A stretch of 64,000 bases of DNA from Xanthomonas sontii (GTDB taxonomy: Bacteria > Pseudomonadota > Gammaproteobacteria > Xanthomonadales > Xanthomonadaceae): positions 3,470,001-3,534,000 of the forward strand of contig NZ_CP132342.1 of assembly GCF_040529055.1 (NCBI RefSeq), given 5' to 3'. Positions 48,085-55,621 of the stretch are shown piece by piece. Position 1 is the stretch's first letter. Each line of letters opens with the position of its first letter. A program made the position numbers and the translations under genes. The notes under the pieces are model-generated. The model did not search any database. It saw only the letters and a program-made list of their open reading frames with translations, and had not been told where the DNA came from.

Positions 48085-50673
48085 TCAATGCAGCGGGCAG
48101 TCGACCACGCTCTGCGCGTCGTTGCTGCTGCCCAGCGCGATCCGCGACAGCGACAGATCCAGCGTGCCGTCGCTCTCGATCAAGGGCAGGCGCTCAAGCC
48201 GGGTCAGGTCGGCGCCGGCCACCGCGAAGCACTTCAGCGGCACGCCTAGGGTGCGCCACTCGCCCTTGGGCAGCGCAGCCAAGGCCTTGCCCAGATCCAC
48301 GCGCGCGCCGCAGTCGTGGCCGCAGGCCACGCCGATGCGCGCGGCTGCGCTGGGCGCCGCGTCCACCTTCAACGTCAGGATCAGTTGCACGTCGCCATTG
48401 CTCTCGCGCGAGACGTCCAGCGGCTTGGGCAACACCAGCGCCAAGCCGGACTTGCCGCTGCCGGACCAGACGAAGCGGCGCGCATCCTCCTGCGCCTTGT
48501 GGTCGATCGCGGTGACCTTCAGCGATCCGTCGGCCAGTGCCGCCGGGAAGGTCGCCGCCGGCAGATTGGCCTGCGTGCCGCCGAACAGGATCAGGTTGAT
48601 GCCCGCCGCCGGCTTGCCGCGGTCCAGGTACACCCCGCCCACCGCCTGCGCGCCGGACACGCCCGACACCTCGGACAGCCGGCTCAGATCGCCCTTGTCC
48701 TCGTAGGTGAGGCCGTAGCCGAAAGCGAACTGCGGGCTGTAGTTCTTCTGCCCGACGTTGTTGGCGAACTGCACCGCGGTGCGCGGCCAGGAGAAGCTCA
48801 GCTTGCCGTGGAAGTCGTACTGCACGCTGCCGTCCGCCTTGCGCAGCAGCACGTCGGCGATGCCGGCGCCTTCCGAACCCGGCAACCAGGCCGCGACGAA
48901 GGCGTCGGCGGCGTTGATCTCGCGGTTCACCCACAGCGGCCGCCCGCTCAGGAACACCGCCACCACCGGAATGCCCTGGGCCTTGAGCGACTTGATGAGT
49001 TCCAAGTCGCTGTCGTCGCCGGGCTTGTACAGCAGCGTGGCGATGTCGCCCTGGAACTCGGCATAGGGATGCTCGCCGAACACCACCACCGCCACGTCCG
49101 GCTTGGTCGCGAACTTGCCGTCCACCGCCAGTTCGGCGCTGCCGCCGGCGGCGCCGACCTGCTGCTGCAGGCCTTCCCAGATGGTGGTGCCGTTGGGGTA
49201 GTCGGCGCGCTTGGTGCCGGTGCCCTGCCAGTTGAGGGTCCAGCCGCCGGCCTGCCTGCCCATGTCGTTGGCGCCGTCGCCGGCCACCAGCAGCTTGAGC
49301 TGCGGCTTCAGCGGCAACAGCTGCCCCTGGTTCTTCAGCAGCACCAGCGATTCGCGCACCGCCTGCCGCGCCACCGCGCGGTGTTCGGGCGCGCCGAGCA
49401 GCTCGAACTTGCCGCCGAGCGGACGCTGCGACGGCTTGCCGGCCTCGAACAGGCCCAGGCGCAGCTTGACCCGCAGGATGCGCCGCACCGCATCGTCCAG
49501 CCGCGTCATCGGGATCTGCCCCGACTTCACCGCCTTCAGCGCGTTCTCGTAGACGCCCTTCCAGCTGTCCGGCGCCATCAGCATGTCCACGCCGGCGTTG
49601 AACGCGGCCGGGCAATCGTCGTTGCGGCAGCCGGGCACCTGGCCGTGGCCGTTCCAGTCGCCGACCACGAAGCCGCCGAAATGCATCTGCCCCTTCAGCA
49701 CGTCGGTGAGCATGACCGTGTTGCCGTGCATCTTGACCCCGTTGACGCTGTTGAACGAGGCCATCACCGTTTGCGCCCCCGCGGCGATCGCCGGCGGATA
49801 GCCGGCGCCGTGGATGTCGCGCAGCTGCTGCTCGCTGATCCGGGTATCGCCCTGGTCCTTGCCGTCGGTGGTGCCGCCATCGCCGAGGAAGTGCTTGACC
49901 GAGGAGATCACGTGCGACCCGTCCAGGAAACCCGGCGTGCCGGGCACGCCCTGCAGCCCCTCGACCACCTTGCCGGCGAAGCTGGCCACCACCTCGGGCG
50001 ACTCCGAATAGCCTTCGTAAGTGCGGCCCCAGCGGTCGTCCTGCGGCACCGCCACGGTCGGGGCGAAGGTCCACTCCATGCCGGTGGTACGGGTCTCGGC
50101 GGCAGTGATCTCGCCGATCTTGCGCATCAGCTCCGGGTCGCGGGTCGCGCCCAGGCCGATGTTGTGCGGGAACAGCGTGGCGCCGACGATGTTGCTCTGA
50201 CCGTGCACCGCGTCGATGCCGAAGATGATCGGGATCGCCGGGCCGGCGCCGTCGGTTTGCATCGACGCCGTGTAATAGGCATCGGCCAGCGCCAGCCACT
50301 GCGCCGGGCTGGCGTCGTACTTGCCGCCGGGATCGGAATTGCCGCCAGCCAGCACCGAGCCGATGTGGTACTTGCGCGCGTCCTCCGGGGTCATGCTGCC
50401 GATGTCGCCCTGCACGGTCTGCCCGACCTTCTGCTCCACCGACATCTGCGCCATCAGCTTGGTGATGCGCGCCTCCAGCGCCGGATCCTCCTTCAACGGC
50501 CAGGCCGGCGACGGCCACCGGTCCGGATGGATCGGCGGCGGCGGCGCGGCCGCCGGTGCGACCGGCACGGAGCGACCGGGAACGGCGGCGGCCAACGCCA
50601 GCAGGCCAAGCGCAGCGGCCGCGGCCAGCGCCGTGCGAAGCGGCGCGCGCGCGCCAGCGGTCTGTGTGTGCAA
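48085..50673 (-). CDS. Exported GH3 family beta-glucosidase / glucan 1,4-beta-glucosidase
   Basis: About 862 residues with a signal peptide (APLRTALAAAAALGLLALAAA). A TTG at 50673 with GGGAGGGAG just upstream is a better start than ATG 50703, which lacks a Shine-Dalgarno. The N-terminal GH3 domain has IIFGIDAVHGQSNIVGATLFPHNIGLGA, SVKHFLGDGGT, and the nucleophile Asp in GGFVVGDWNGHGQVPG; the C-terminal domain has VVVFGEHPYAEFQGD and LSGRPLWVN. A further C-terminal carbohydrate-binding-like part ends the protein. Similar to Xanthomonas exo-glucosidases that remove glucose from beta-glucans. Likely works with the adjacent sugar symporter. Confidence 0.88.
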   Translation of the reverse strand: MHTQTAGARAPLRTALAAAAALGLLALAAAVPGRSVPVAPAAAPPPPIHPDRWPSPAWPLKEDPALEARITKLMAQMSVEQKVGQTVQGDIGSMTPEDARKYHIGSVLAGGNSDPGGKYDASPAQWLALADAYYTASMQTDGAGPAIPIIFGIDAVHGQSNIVGATLFPHNIGLGATRDPELMRKIGEITAAETRTTGMEWTFAPTVAVPQDDRWGRTYEGYSESPEVVASFAGKVVEGLQGVPGTPGFLDGSHVISSVKHFLGDGGTTDGKDQGDTRISEQQLRDIHGAGYPPAIAAGAQTVMASFNSVNGVKMHGNTVMLTDVLKGQMHFGGFVVGDWNGHGQVPGCRNDDCPAAFNAGVDMLMAPDSWKGVYENALKAVKSGQIPMTRLDDAVRRILRVKLRLGLFEAGKPSQRPLGGKFELLGAPEHRAVARQAVRESLVLLKNQGQLLPLKPQLKLLVAGDGANDMGRQAGGWTLNWQGTGTKRADYPNGTTIWEGLQQQVGAAGGSAELAVDGKFATKPDVAVVVFGEHPYAEFQGDIATLLYKPGDDSDLELIKSLKAQGIPVVAVFLSGRPLWVNREINAADAFVAAWLPGSEGAGIADVLLRKADGSVQYDFHGKLSFSWPRTAVQFANNVGQKNYSPQFAFGYGLTYEDKGDLSRLSEVSGVSGAQAVGGVYLDRGKPAAGINLILFGGTQANLPAATFPAALADGSLKVTAIDHKAQEDARRFVWSGSGKSGLALVLPKPLDVSRESNGDVQLILTLKVDAAPSAAARIGVACGHDCGARVDLGKALAALPKGEWRTLGVPLKCFAVAGADLTRLERLPLIESDGTLDLSLSRIALGSSNDAQSVVDCPLH

Positions 50674-50881
50674 GAGACTCCCTCCCAGGAACGGCGAACG
50701 CATGCCATGTCGCGGCCGGACCGCACACGCCGAGGTGCGGCCGGCGCCTACGCTTCCCGAATCGCCCCAAGCCTGTCAACCGCGGCGCGAGGTATGCCTC
50801 GATGCCGCACGGATATCGGCTGACGCTATAGCGATGGAATACCGGGTTTGCTTGGGGTGACTGGCATGGACTTGTCTTGCT

Positions 50882-51172
50882 TCACCAGCATAGGCAGCGT
50901 CGCTGCGGAGATTTTGCTGCATCGCAGTAGAACCGACATTGCACACTGCGCAGATCTGGGACCGCATACGGGCAGATGACGCACCTGATAGCTTGCCAGT
51001 TCGATGGCCTTCTTACCCCGTCATGGAGCATGGCCGAATCCGTGACGGTGACGTCTGGTAGGCAATCAATGTCGAACCGAGACGGAGTCGTTCGCCACAG
51101 GCCCGCCGGCACAAGGACCATTCCTCCTAGATCGAGGCTCTCAGTCGACAGGCAGCGATAATGTCCTTCCAT
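50882..51172 (-). CDS. Hypothetical ORF, 96 aa
   Basis: A 96-codon frame from ATG 51172 overlapping the end of the next ORF by 46 nt in another frame. It contains LDLGGMVLVPAGLWRTTPSRFDIDCL, VTVTDSAMLHDGVRRPSNWQAIRCVICPYAVPDLRS and several Cys. The N-terminal residues 12-60 look coding, but it could also be a frameshifted tail of the 152-aa gene upstream. No family recognised. It lies at the outer edge of the RHS locus. Confidence 0.3.
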   Translation of the reverse strand: MEGHYRCLSTESLDLGGMVLVPAGLWRTTPSRFDIDCLPDVTVTDSAMLHDGVRRPSNWQAIRCVICPYAVPDLRSVQCRFYCDAAKSPQRRCLCW

Positions 51173-51585
51173 TGCCCGGAGGCAAGCAATGACGCATCGA
51201 GATTGACGACATGGTCGTTCCTGCGGAACGCGAACGCATACACCTGATCGAAAAAATCTGGAGAAAACAAACTTTCATAGCGATTAAAAGCCCCGCCATA
51301 CATGCACAGGGAGAACCTGCAGCCCTCCGCATCGAACATGCTTGCCAAGGCCCGATGAATTTCTGCAGAGATCGCATCCGGAGCAGCCACGACCGTCTCG
51401 AGGAGCAATACGCCGTTCGGCCAATCGTCGCCAAGCATCCTGTAAACGGACGCTTCGCTCCGCGAACTGATATCCCGCTTCAGCGTTGCATATGCTCCCT
51501 GCAAGGAAGCTGCATCAAAAACACCGTAGCACAGAGCGGAGAATGTGCTTGCGCCATAAACCGAGAGGAAATCAACGGCGCGCAT
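51127..51585 (-). CDS. Hypothetical protein at the end of the RHS locus, immunity-like
   Basis: A 152-residue soluble protein, MRAVDFLSVYGASTFSALCYGVF to the end CRLRASI. It has mixed alpha/beta composition (EASVYRMLGDDWPNGVLLLETVVAAPDA, FDQVYAFAFRRNDHVVNLDASLL), no signal peptide and lower GC than the core genes. Its location downstream of displaced RHS fragments and its size fit an immunity gene that has lost its toxin. Function not recognised. Confidence 0.5.
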   Translation of the reverse strand: MRAVDFLSVYGASTFSALCYGVFDAASLQGAYATLKRDISSRSEASVYRMLGDDWPNGVLLLETVVAAPDAISAEIHRALASMFDAEGCRFSLCMYGGAFNRYESLFSPDFFDQVYAFAFRRNDHVVNLDASLLASGQWKDIIAACRLRASI

Positions 51586-51772
51586 AAATGTAAAAATCGA
51601 ATTTATTCATGACCTATACACCTTCAATCCCAGAAAGGACGATACTGACCGCCTCATTCCCTGGGCCGCCTCAGCAAAGCCAAAATCAATCTCGCCGGAC
51701 ACATACCCACTAGATTTATTGCACGTACAGAGCTCATGCATGCCGAGCTCGATATACACGAGCAGCCAATAA
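51586..51772 (-). other. Short coding-like stretch of unclear identity
   Basis: Between the small membrane protein and the 152-aa gene a frame reads YIELGMHELCTCNKSSGYVSGEIDF and FAEAAQGMRRSVSSFLGLKVYRS to a stop at 51607. It may be the tail of a tip or immunity protein whose front has been overwritten; its only ORF starts inside the membrane-protein gene. Confidence 0.3.
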
Positions 51773-51982
51773 TCATTGCAGCCTTTTCCTAAGCCGCCAA
51801 GCATTAAAAAATTCAAATACTGTAACGACAGAAAAAAACAAAGCAAAAAAAAGAAGAAGCTTCGCCAGCCACAATACATTTATAATCCATGCGATAGATG
51901 CCGCAACAGCAACAAACAAAATAAGCTTAATTCCACTACGAAAGCGAATCTCTGATTGTCTTATGCGAACCTCAATTCTCAT
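51773..51982 (-). CDS. Small two-helix membrane protein, immunity-like (copy 1)
   Basis: A 69-residue protein, MRIEVRIRQSEIRFRSGIKLILFVAVAASIAWIINVLWLAKLLLFF, then EFFNAWRLRKRLQ. Two membrane helices (about 18-36 and 38-56) end in a basic tail. It is clearly homologous to the 68-residue protein at 54618-54824. In both copies the sequence just upstream (GGAGGATAGG, preceded by a short CCGC-rich tip-like coding tail) is also similar. The paired duplication after RHS debris fits an immunity gene that moved with a toxin tip. Inferred. Confidence 0.6.
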   Translation of the reverse strand: MRIEVRIRQSEIRFRSGIKLILFVAVAASIAWIINVLWLAKLLLFFALFFSVVTVFEFFNAWRLRKRLQ

Positions 51983-52250
51983 CCCCTATCCTCCACAGCG
52001 GCACTACCACCAATAGCCCTAAATCCGAAGCTGACGCATACTGGATCCCCACTAATAAAACGCCCCGAATCTGTAGGGTAGTACCGCACCCGATGGTATA
52101 GAGCTCACCCGCATCCTGCTTCGGCTCCGTGTGCTGATAAGGGTGTCTCGCCCCCGCACTTGTTTGGTTTGTCCATCCGTAAGGACATAAGTCATATTGC
52201 TGGATCAAGGCCATTGACACGGGTTAATGCGCGCGTACTGTTCATTGTCT
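51983..52250 (-). pseudogene. Decayed RHS core fragment
   Basis: Reading the minus strand, IQQYDLCPYGWTNQTSAGARHPYQH aligns with IQRYDYTPYGQTSQASAGASNPYQYTG of the intact RHS core. After that the frame is lost by indels, with traces of the DPIGL region. On the far side, sequence matching the codons for TNASGAL continues to about 52250. It ends at the start codon of the 69-aa membrane protein gene. A dead 3' end of an RHS gene whose partner membrane protein is still intact. Confidence 0.7.
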
Positions 52251-52358
52251 GCCACCTTTGAAATTTTCGGATTTTTCCGCCCCCACTGGTCGTGGCCGAA
52301 GATATAGACCACTGAAATGTGATCAACCGGATGTCCATCAATGCAATAAAAATCCCAT

Positions 52359-52712
52359 TTACCAATACCACCTCAGGATTAAAAAATTACGCACACTATC
52401 TTTTGGTACAAATGTCATCTTCAAGCTCTCGTAAGTTTCCTTGTCTTGAATGTTGCCCTTATCAGCAGCCAACCTACCCCAATGCAAGGCCTCAGGACCA
52501 TTATTGTGCAACACGCAATCAAGGTAATAGTCGCGCATACCTCTAATTGCCATAAGTTCTCCGCTTTCCGCCTTTGAACGACTGGAAACAACATCAAATT
52601 TTCTGCAACTCCCATCCCCTGACACGGGAACCACATTATCCTTACGGCGATCGGATCTTTCACATGAAACCAAGAGTATAAGAAAAACCACAATCCCAGC
52701 CCTCAACATCAT
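52359..52712 (-). CDS. Lipoprotein, probable immunity protein
   Basis: A 117-residue lipoprotein: MMLRAGIVVFLILLVSC has a lipobox with Cys at residue 17. The mature part contains SRSKAESGELMAIRGMRDYYLDCVLHNNGPEALHWGRLAADKGNIQDKETYESL, a single Sel1-like repeat. Its ATG overlaps the TGA of the preceding toxin-tip frame (ATGA), the usual layout for a toxin and its immunity gene. An outer-membrane-anchored or periplasmic site fits protection against a toxin acting outside the cytoplasm. Role inferred from position. Confidence 0.6.
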   Translation of the reverse strand: MMLRAGIVVFLILLVSCERSDRRKDNVVPVSGDGSCRKFDVVSSRSKAESGELMAIRGMRDYYLDCVLHNNGPEALHWGRLAADKGNIQDKETYESLKMTFVPKDSVRNFLILRWYW

Positions 52713-53030
52713 GGCCTTACACTCCTATATTCACCTGGATCATTTAAATCCATAGGGCCGTGGATATCGCCTTTATGTCCGTAGGGAGTCGCCAGCGAAC
52801 CTCTAGATGTATACCAGACGGACCTCGTAGGTGCATCAACTTCCGTACCTCTAATTTTGGATAGACCTGTCATAACATTGACCATACCCGGCAACTCAGG
52901 ATCCGCGCCAGTATTGCATGCCTTTAGAATTACAGGCTCGTCGTCCTTGCATCCCTCTTGCTTTCTGCGCAATCAGGCGGCCGACCTAGTCGTAGCCGTA
53001 GCCGATCTCGCCCAGGGCCGTGCCGTCCGA
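52709..53030 (-). pseudogene. RHS core sliver joined to an orphan toxin tip
   Basis: From 53030 to 52977 the DNA matches the core coding DGTALGEIGYGYDQVGRL at 56810-56862 with one change that turns the Gln codon into TAG. The following 87-codon tip frame (52972-52709, DDEPVILKACNTGADPELPGMVNVMT to DPGEYRSVRP) is out of frame with the core. The tip has a CNTG motif and a VDAPTRSVWYTSRG segment reminiscent of C-terminal domains in other RHS toxins. Too short to be a complete toxin; probably a remnant. Confidence 0.6.
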
Positions 53031-53215
53031 ACTCATCATCCGCATCAAAATCACCCAACATTCCAAAGTTATTGACCTCAGATGATTGGCAACCATCATC
53101 CCGGGAGAGCCAGTGGAAAAAAGCAAAAAACTCAATGCAGAAAAATAACTAAATCCTATTCAGCAAAAAAACAAACCCACCAAAACAAGAAGAGCAACAG
53201 CCATAGAAGAAGCCC
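53031..53215 (-). pseudogene. Decayed copy of the 170-aa immunity-like gene
   Basis: AATCACCCAACATTCCAAAGTTATTGACCTCAGATGATT and the following AAAACTCAATGCAGAAAAA match 55388-55590, the N-terminal half of the intact gene at 55109-55621, with many substitutions and stops. Its right end fades near 53215. It is joined directly to the RHS core sliver at 53030, marking a recombination junction. No start codon or open frame remains. Confidence 0.6.
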
Positions 53216-53265
53216 CGCCTCACACCACATCTTTATCCACACTCACATCCGCTTATCACCCAAAA

Positions 53266-53727
53266 CTAACCAACCTCATTAAATATGAAAATATTATCAT
53301 TCCATAACTTAGAGAAATACTCCAAAGGAAATTGCAAATCCGCGTGACTACCATCATCAAAAATTAGTCGCCACCAAGGAGTTAGGTATGTGACAGATGC
53401 AGCCAGTATGCCGTTATTAAGAACACTCAATTTTGAAACAAAGATATTTCGAACGCAATGCACCTCAACTCCACACCCAATTTTAAAAACCAATCCACCA
53501 ACGTCGATAAATTTAAATCCATCATCTTCAAAAAATATTATGCGCTTTGGGCCACGCAATATTTTCTCCCAATCAACAAGCCAACCCGCCACATTCAATC
53601 TCTTATCACCAGATGAAAAAAAATTTAACTCCCCACCGCCATAGACAAAGACATCCTGCTCTAGCGGATCGTAAACCCTATAGCGACGAACCAGTATTTT
53701 ATTGGCCACAACCACAATTACCTCCAA
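53266..53727 (-). CDS. Immunity-like protein of the third RHS cassette
   Basis: A 153-residue soluble protein rich in aromatic and beta-branched residues (MEVIVVVANKILVRRYRVYD, RIIFFEDDGFKFIDVGGLVF, FPLEYFSKLWNDNIFIFNEVG). GC is well below that of the core genes. It starts inside the last codons of the RHS fragment at 53699-54607 (29-nt overlap), the usual toxin-immunity arrangement. No domain recognised; immunity role inferred from position only. Confidence 0.6.
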   Translation of the reverse strand: MEVIVVVANKILVRRYRVYDPLEQDVFVYGGGELNFFSSGDKRLNVAGWLVDWEKILRGPKRIIFFEDDGFKFIDVGGLVFKIGCGVEVHCVRNIFVSKLSVLNNGILAASVTYLTPWWRLIFDDGSHADLQFPLEYFSKLWNDNIFIFNEVG

Positions 53728-54607
53728 TTCTTCCTGCGCGCGTTGCCGAACCCACTAAGCCGCCTCCTACTAAAAGGGATGTCCACCAAATGCTCGTTCT
53801 TCCTGCACCAGCAATTATGTCGGCGCTACTTTTTTCAACTGCGCCATTAATACCCCATTGATCCCGGATGTAGTTCGTCAACCCAAATGACAACGAGTCG
53901 CCAAAACCTGCTACCGCATCTACTACCGGCTGGGGAATTGATGGCAAATCAAAAAGACCTAAAGGATCTCCATACATCAATGGGGAACCATGGACGTAGG
54001 AATATGCATTTGCTCCACCGGCCAACCCGATGGGGTCCTCACTAACAAAGTGCCCCAACTCTGACCGATAGTACCGCGCCCGGTAGTAATAAAACCCGCT
54101 CGCATCCCGCTCCCGCCCCGTGTACTGATAGGGGTTGCTGGCCCCAGCGCTGGCTTGACTGGTCTGTCCGTAAGGGGTGTAGTCGTAGCGCTGGATCAAG
54201 GCACCGCTGGCGTTGGTGAGTGCACGCGTACTGCCAAGCGCATCGCTCAGGAAGTACGCCCGTCCGCTGGCTTCATTACGCGCACAGCGCTCATCGATGC
54301 CCAGCCCGGTCAGGATCGGATTGACGGCGCCGCCCTGGGTCTCCTGGACGGCGTCCAGCCCGTCGTACATGTAGCTGACGGTCTGCCCGCCTTCGGTCTT
54401 GCTCACTCTTCGACCAAGCGGGTCATAGCCAAAACTGGCGATGCTCGCCGTTCCCTGTTTGATCTCGACCAATTGCTCATGTGCGTTCCAGATGTAGGTA
54501 CACACGCCGTCGGAGAGCAGGTTGCCGTTGGCGTCGTAGCTGAGCGTCTGGCCATCGGCCTGGGTCTGGCACTGGTTGTCGTTGAAGCTGTCTGTTGGTG
54601 CTGTCGA
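53699..54607 (-). pseudogene. Orphan RHS C-terminal fragment with its own tip
   Basis: The frame is open from 54607 without a good start codon (a GTG at 54505 is possible). It encodes the end of the RHS shell (SFNDNQCQTQADGQTLSYDANGN, DERCARNEASGRAYFLSDALGSTRAL, YQYTGRERDASGFYYYRARYY, then the cleavage-site motif GDPLGL). A tip of about 80 residues follows, beginning FDLPSIPQPVVDAVAGFGDS and ending GGNCGCGQ. The pre-tip GFGDSLSFGLTNYIRDQWG is shared with the next cassette, but the tip is different and probably truncated. The 5' end is cut off next to the 68-aa membrane protein gene. Confidence 0.75.
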
Positions 54608-54617
54608 TTAATAAATA

Positions 54618-54824
54618 TTACAGCTTCCTCTTAAGTCGCCAGGCATTCCAATATTCAAATAATGTAACGACAAAGAAAAACAAAACAAAAAAGATAAGAA
54701 TTTTTGCCAACCATAAAACATCCATAACCCAAGCAACAGACGCCGTGACGGCGATAAAAAAAACAAGCTTAATGCCACTACGAACACGAATTTCTGATTG
54801 CTTTATTCTAACATCAATTTTCAT
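54618..54824 (-). CDS. Small two-helix membrane protein, immunity-like (copy 2)
   Basis: A 68-residue protein, MKIDVRIKQSEIRVRSGIKLVFFIAVTASVAWVMDVLWLAKILIFF and a basic tail NAWRLKRKL. About 60-70 percent of positions match the protein at 51773-51982, with the charge pattern and helices conserved, implying selection and not random decay. Upstream lies a tip-like tail (TMAINSCCGWGG then stop) that the other copy shares in degenerate form. Stop lies 11 nt from the truncated RHS frame. Confidence 0.6.
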   Translation of the reverse strand: MKIDVRIKQSEIRVRSGIKLVFFIAVTASVAWVMDVLWLAKILIFFVLFFFVVTLFEYWNAWRLKRKL

Positions 54825-55108
54825 ACACCTATCCTCCCCAGCCGCAACAACTATTGATAGCCATAGTGGCTGGAGTACCGTCTATCCCCCAAACGGAGAT
54901 TTTTAGCTCCGATTCTGTAGCAACCCTCACCGTTAGGAGCCGGCAGCGTGCCAATGAGCAGTTAAACATATCAATTTACAGACTCGCCTCTCAAGAGTTG
55001 ATGCCTCCCAAAAACCCTTGGCGGATCAAAATGCCGCCGCTGTAAATTTCGCAATTCCGATTCATCGCAAATAATCATCCATAACAAAAACCAAAAATCC
55101 ACCAAGAT
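54825..55108 (-). other. Tip tail and boundary repeat, no intact gene
   Basis: The first 80 bp encode the tail of a toxin tip upstream of the membrane protein gene. Then comes the boundary repeat at 54924-54982 (see separate entry), and AT-rich sequence up to the 170-aa gene stop. No ORF of note. Confidence 0.5.
54924..54982. repeat. Cassette-boundary repeat, copy 1
   Basis: CCCTCACCGTTAGGAGCCGG, then CAGCGTGCCAATGAGCAGTT and TCAATTTACAGA. It matches 57865-57922 (about 80 percent over 58 bp). It separates the membrane-protein cassette from the 170-aa immunity gene, just as copy 2 separates the orphan RHS gene from the intact locus. It may be the end of a lost mobile element or a fixed cassette junction. 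Confidence 0.6.
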
Positions 55109-55621
55109 TTACTTGAAAAACTCCAAGTCTCGTATTTTGGAATAGCCTTCTGGATCCCAGAAGACCTCAGCCTGCTTCTCAGGCATCTCCAAGGAATGCA
55201 ACCCTAATGAGTTTATACATCTGGATGAAAAATCAGGATTTATCGCAATGAATTTATTTAAATTTCTCTCTAAATTACCACTATTTTCATATAAATATTT
55301 TGCATAATTTTCACGTTTCTGCAAAAAATCATCCCTCCTTATATTAATAAAAATAGGATTTGAATTTAAACATATGTACATTCCATAACACAACTCATCC
55401 TCCACATTATAATCACCCAGCCTTCCAAAGTCGTTGACCTCAGAGGATATGCGACTAGTTACTTCAGGAGAGAAGCTGGACAGGAAGTAAAAAAAACTCA
55501 ATGCAGAAAAAAGCAACCAGATTCTATAGCCAGCAAAAATACATGCGCCGGCCAAAACAAGAAAAGCAATAGATATAGATAAATTCCTGTCTCGCATCGT
55601 AATCTTCATTTGCACTCGCAT
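55109..55621 (-). CDS. Immunity-like protein of the second RHS cassette
   Basis: A 170-residue protein starting inside the RHS stop region (overlap of 16 nt with the orphan RHS at 55606-57855). Two hydrophobic segments (about 13-30 and 33-50, LSISIAFLVLAGACIFAGYRIWLLFSALSFFYFLSSF) give it a membrane anchor. The rest is soluble with FGRLGDYNVEDELCYGMYICLNSN and EVFWDPEGYSKIRDLEFFK. AT-rich in comparison with the RHS core. A decayed second copy lies at 53031-53215. No domain recognised. Confidence 0.65.
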   Translation of the reverse strand: MRVQMKITMRDRNLSISIAFLVLAGACIFAGYRIWLLFSALSFFYFLSSFSPEVTSRISSEVNDFGRLGDYNVEDELCYGMYICLNSNPIFINIRRDDFLQKRENYAKYLYENSGNLERNLNKFIAINPDFSSRCINSLGLHSLEMPEKQAEVFWDPEGYSKIRDLEFFK

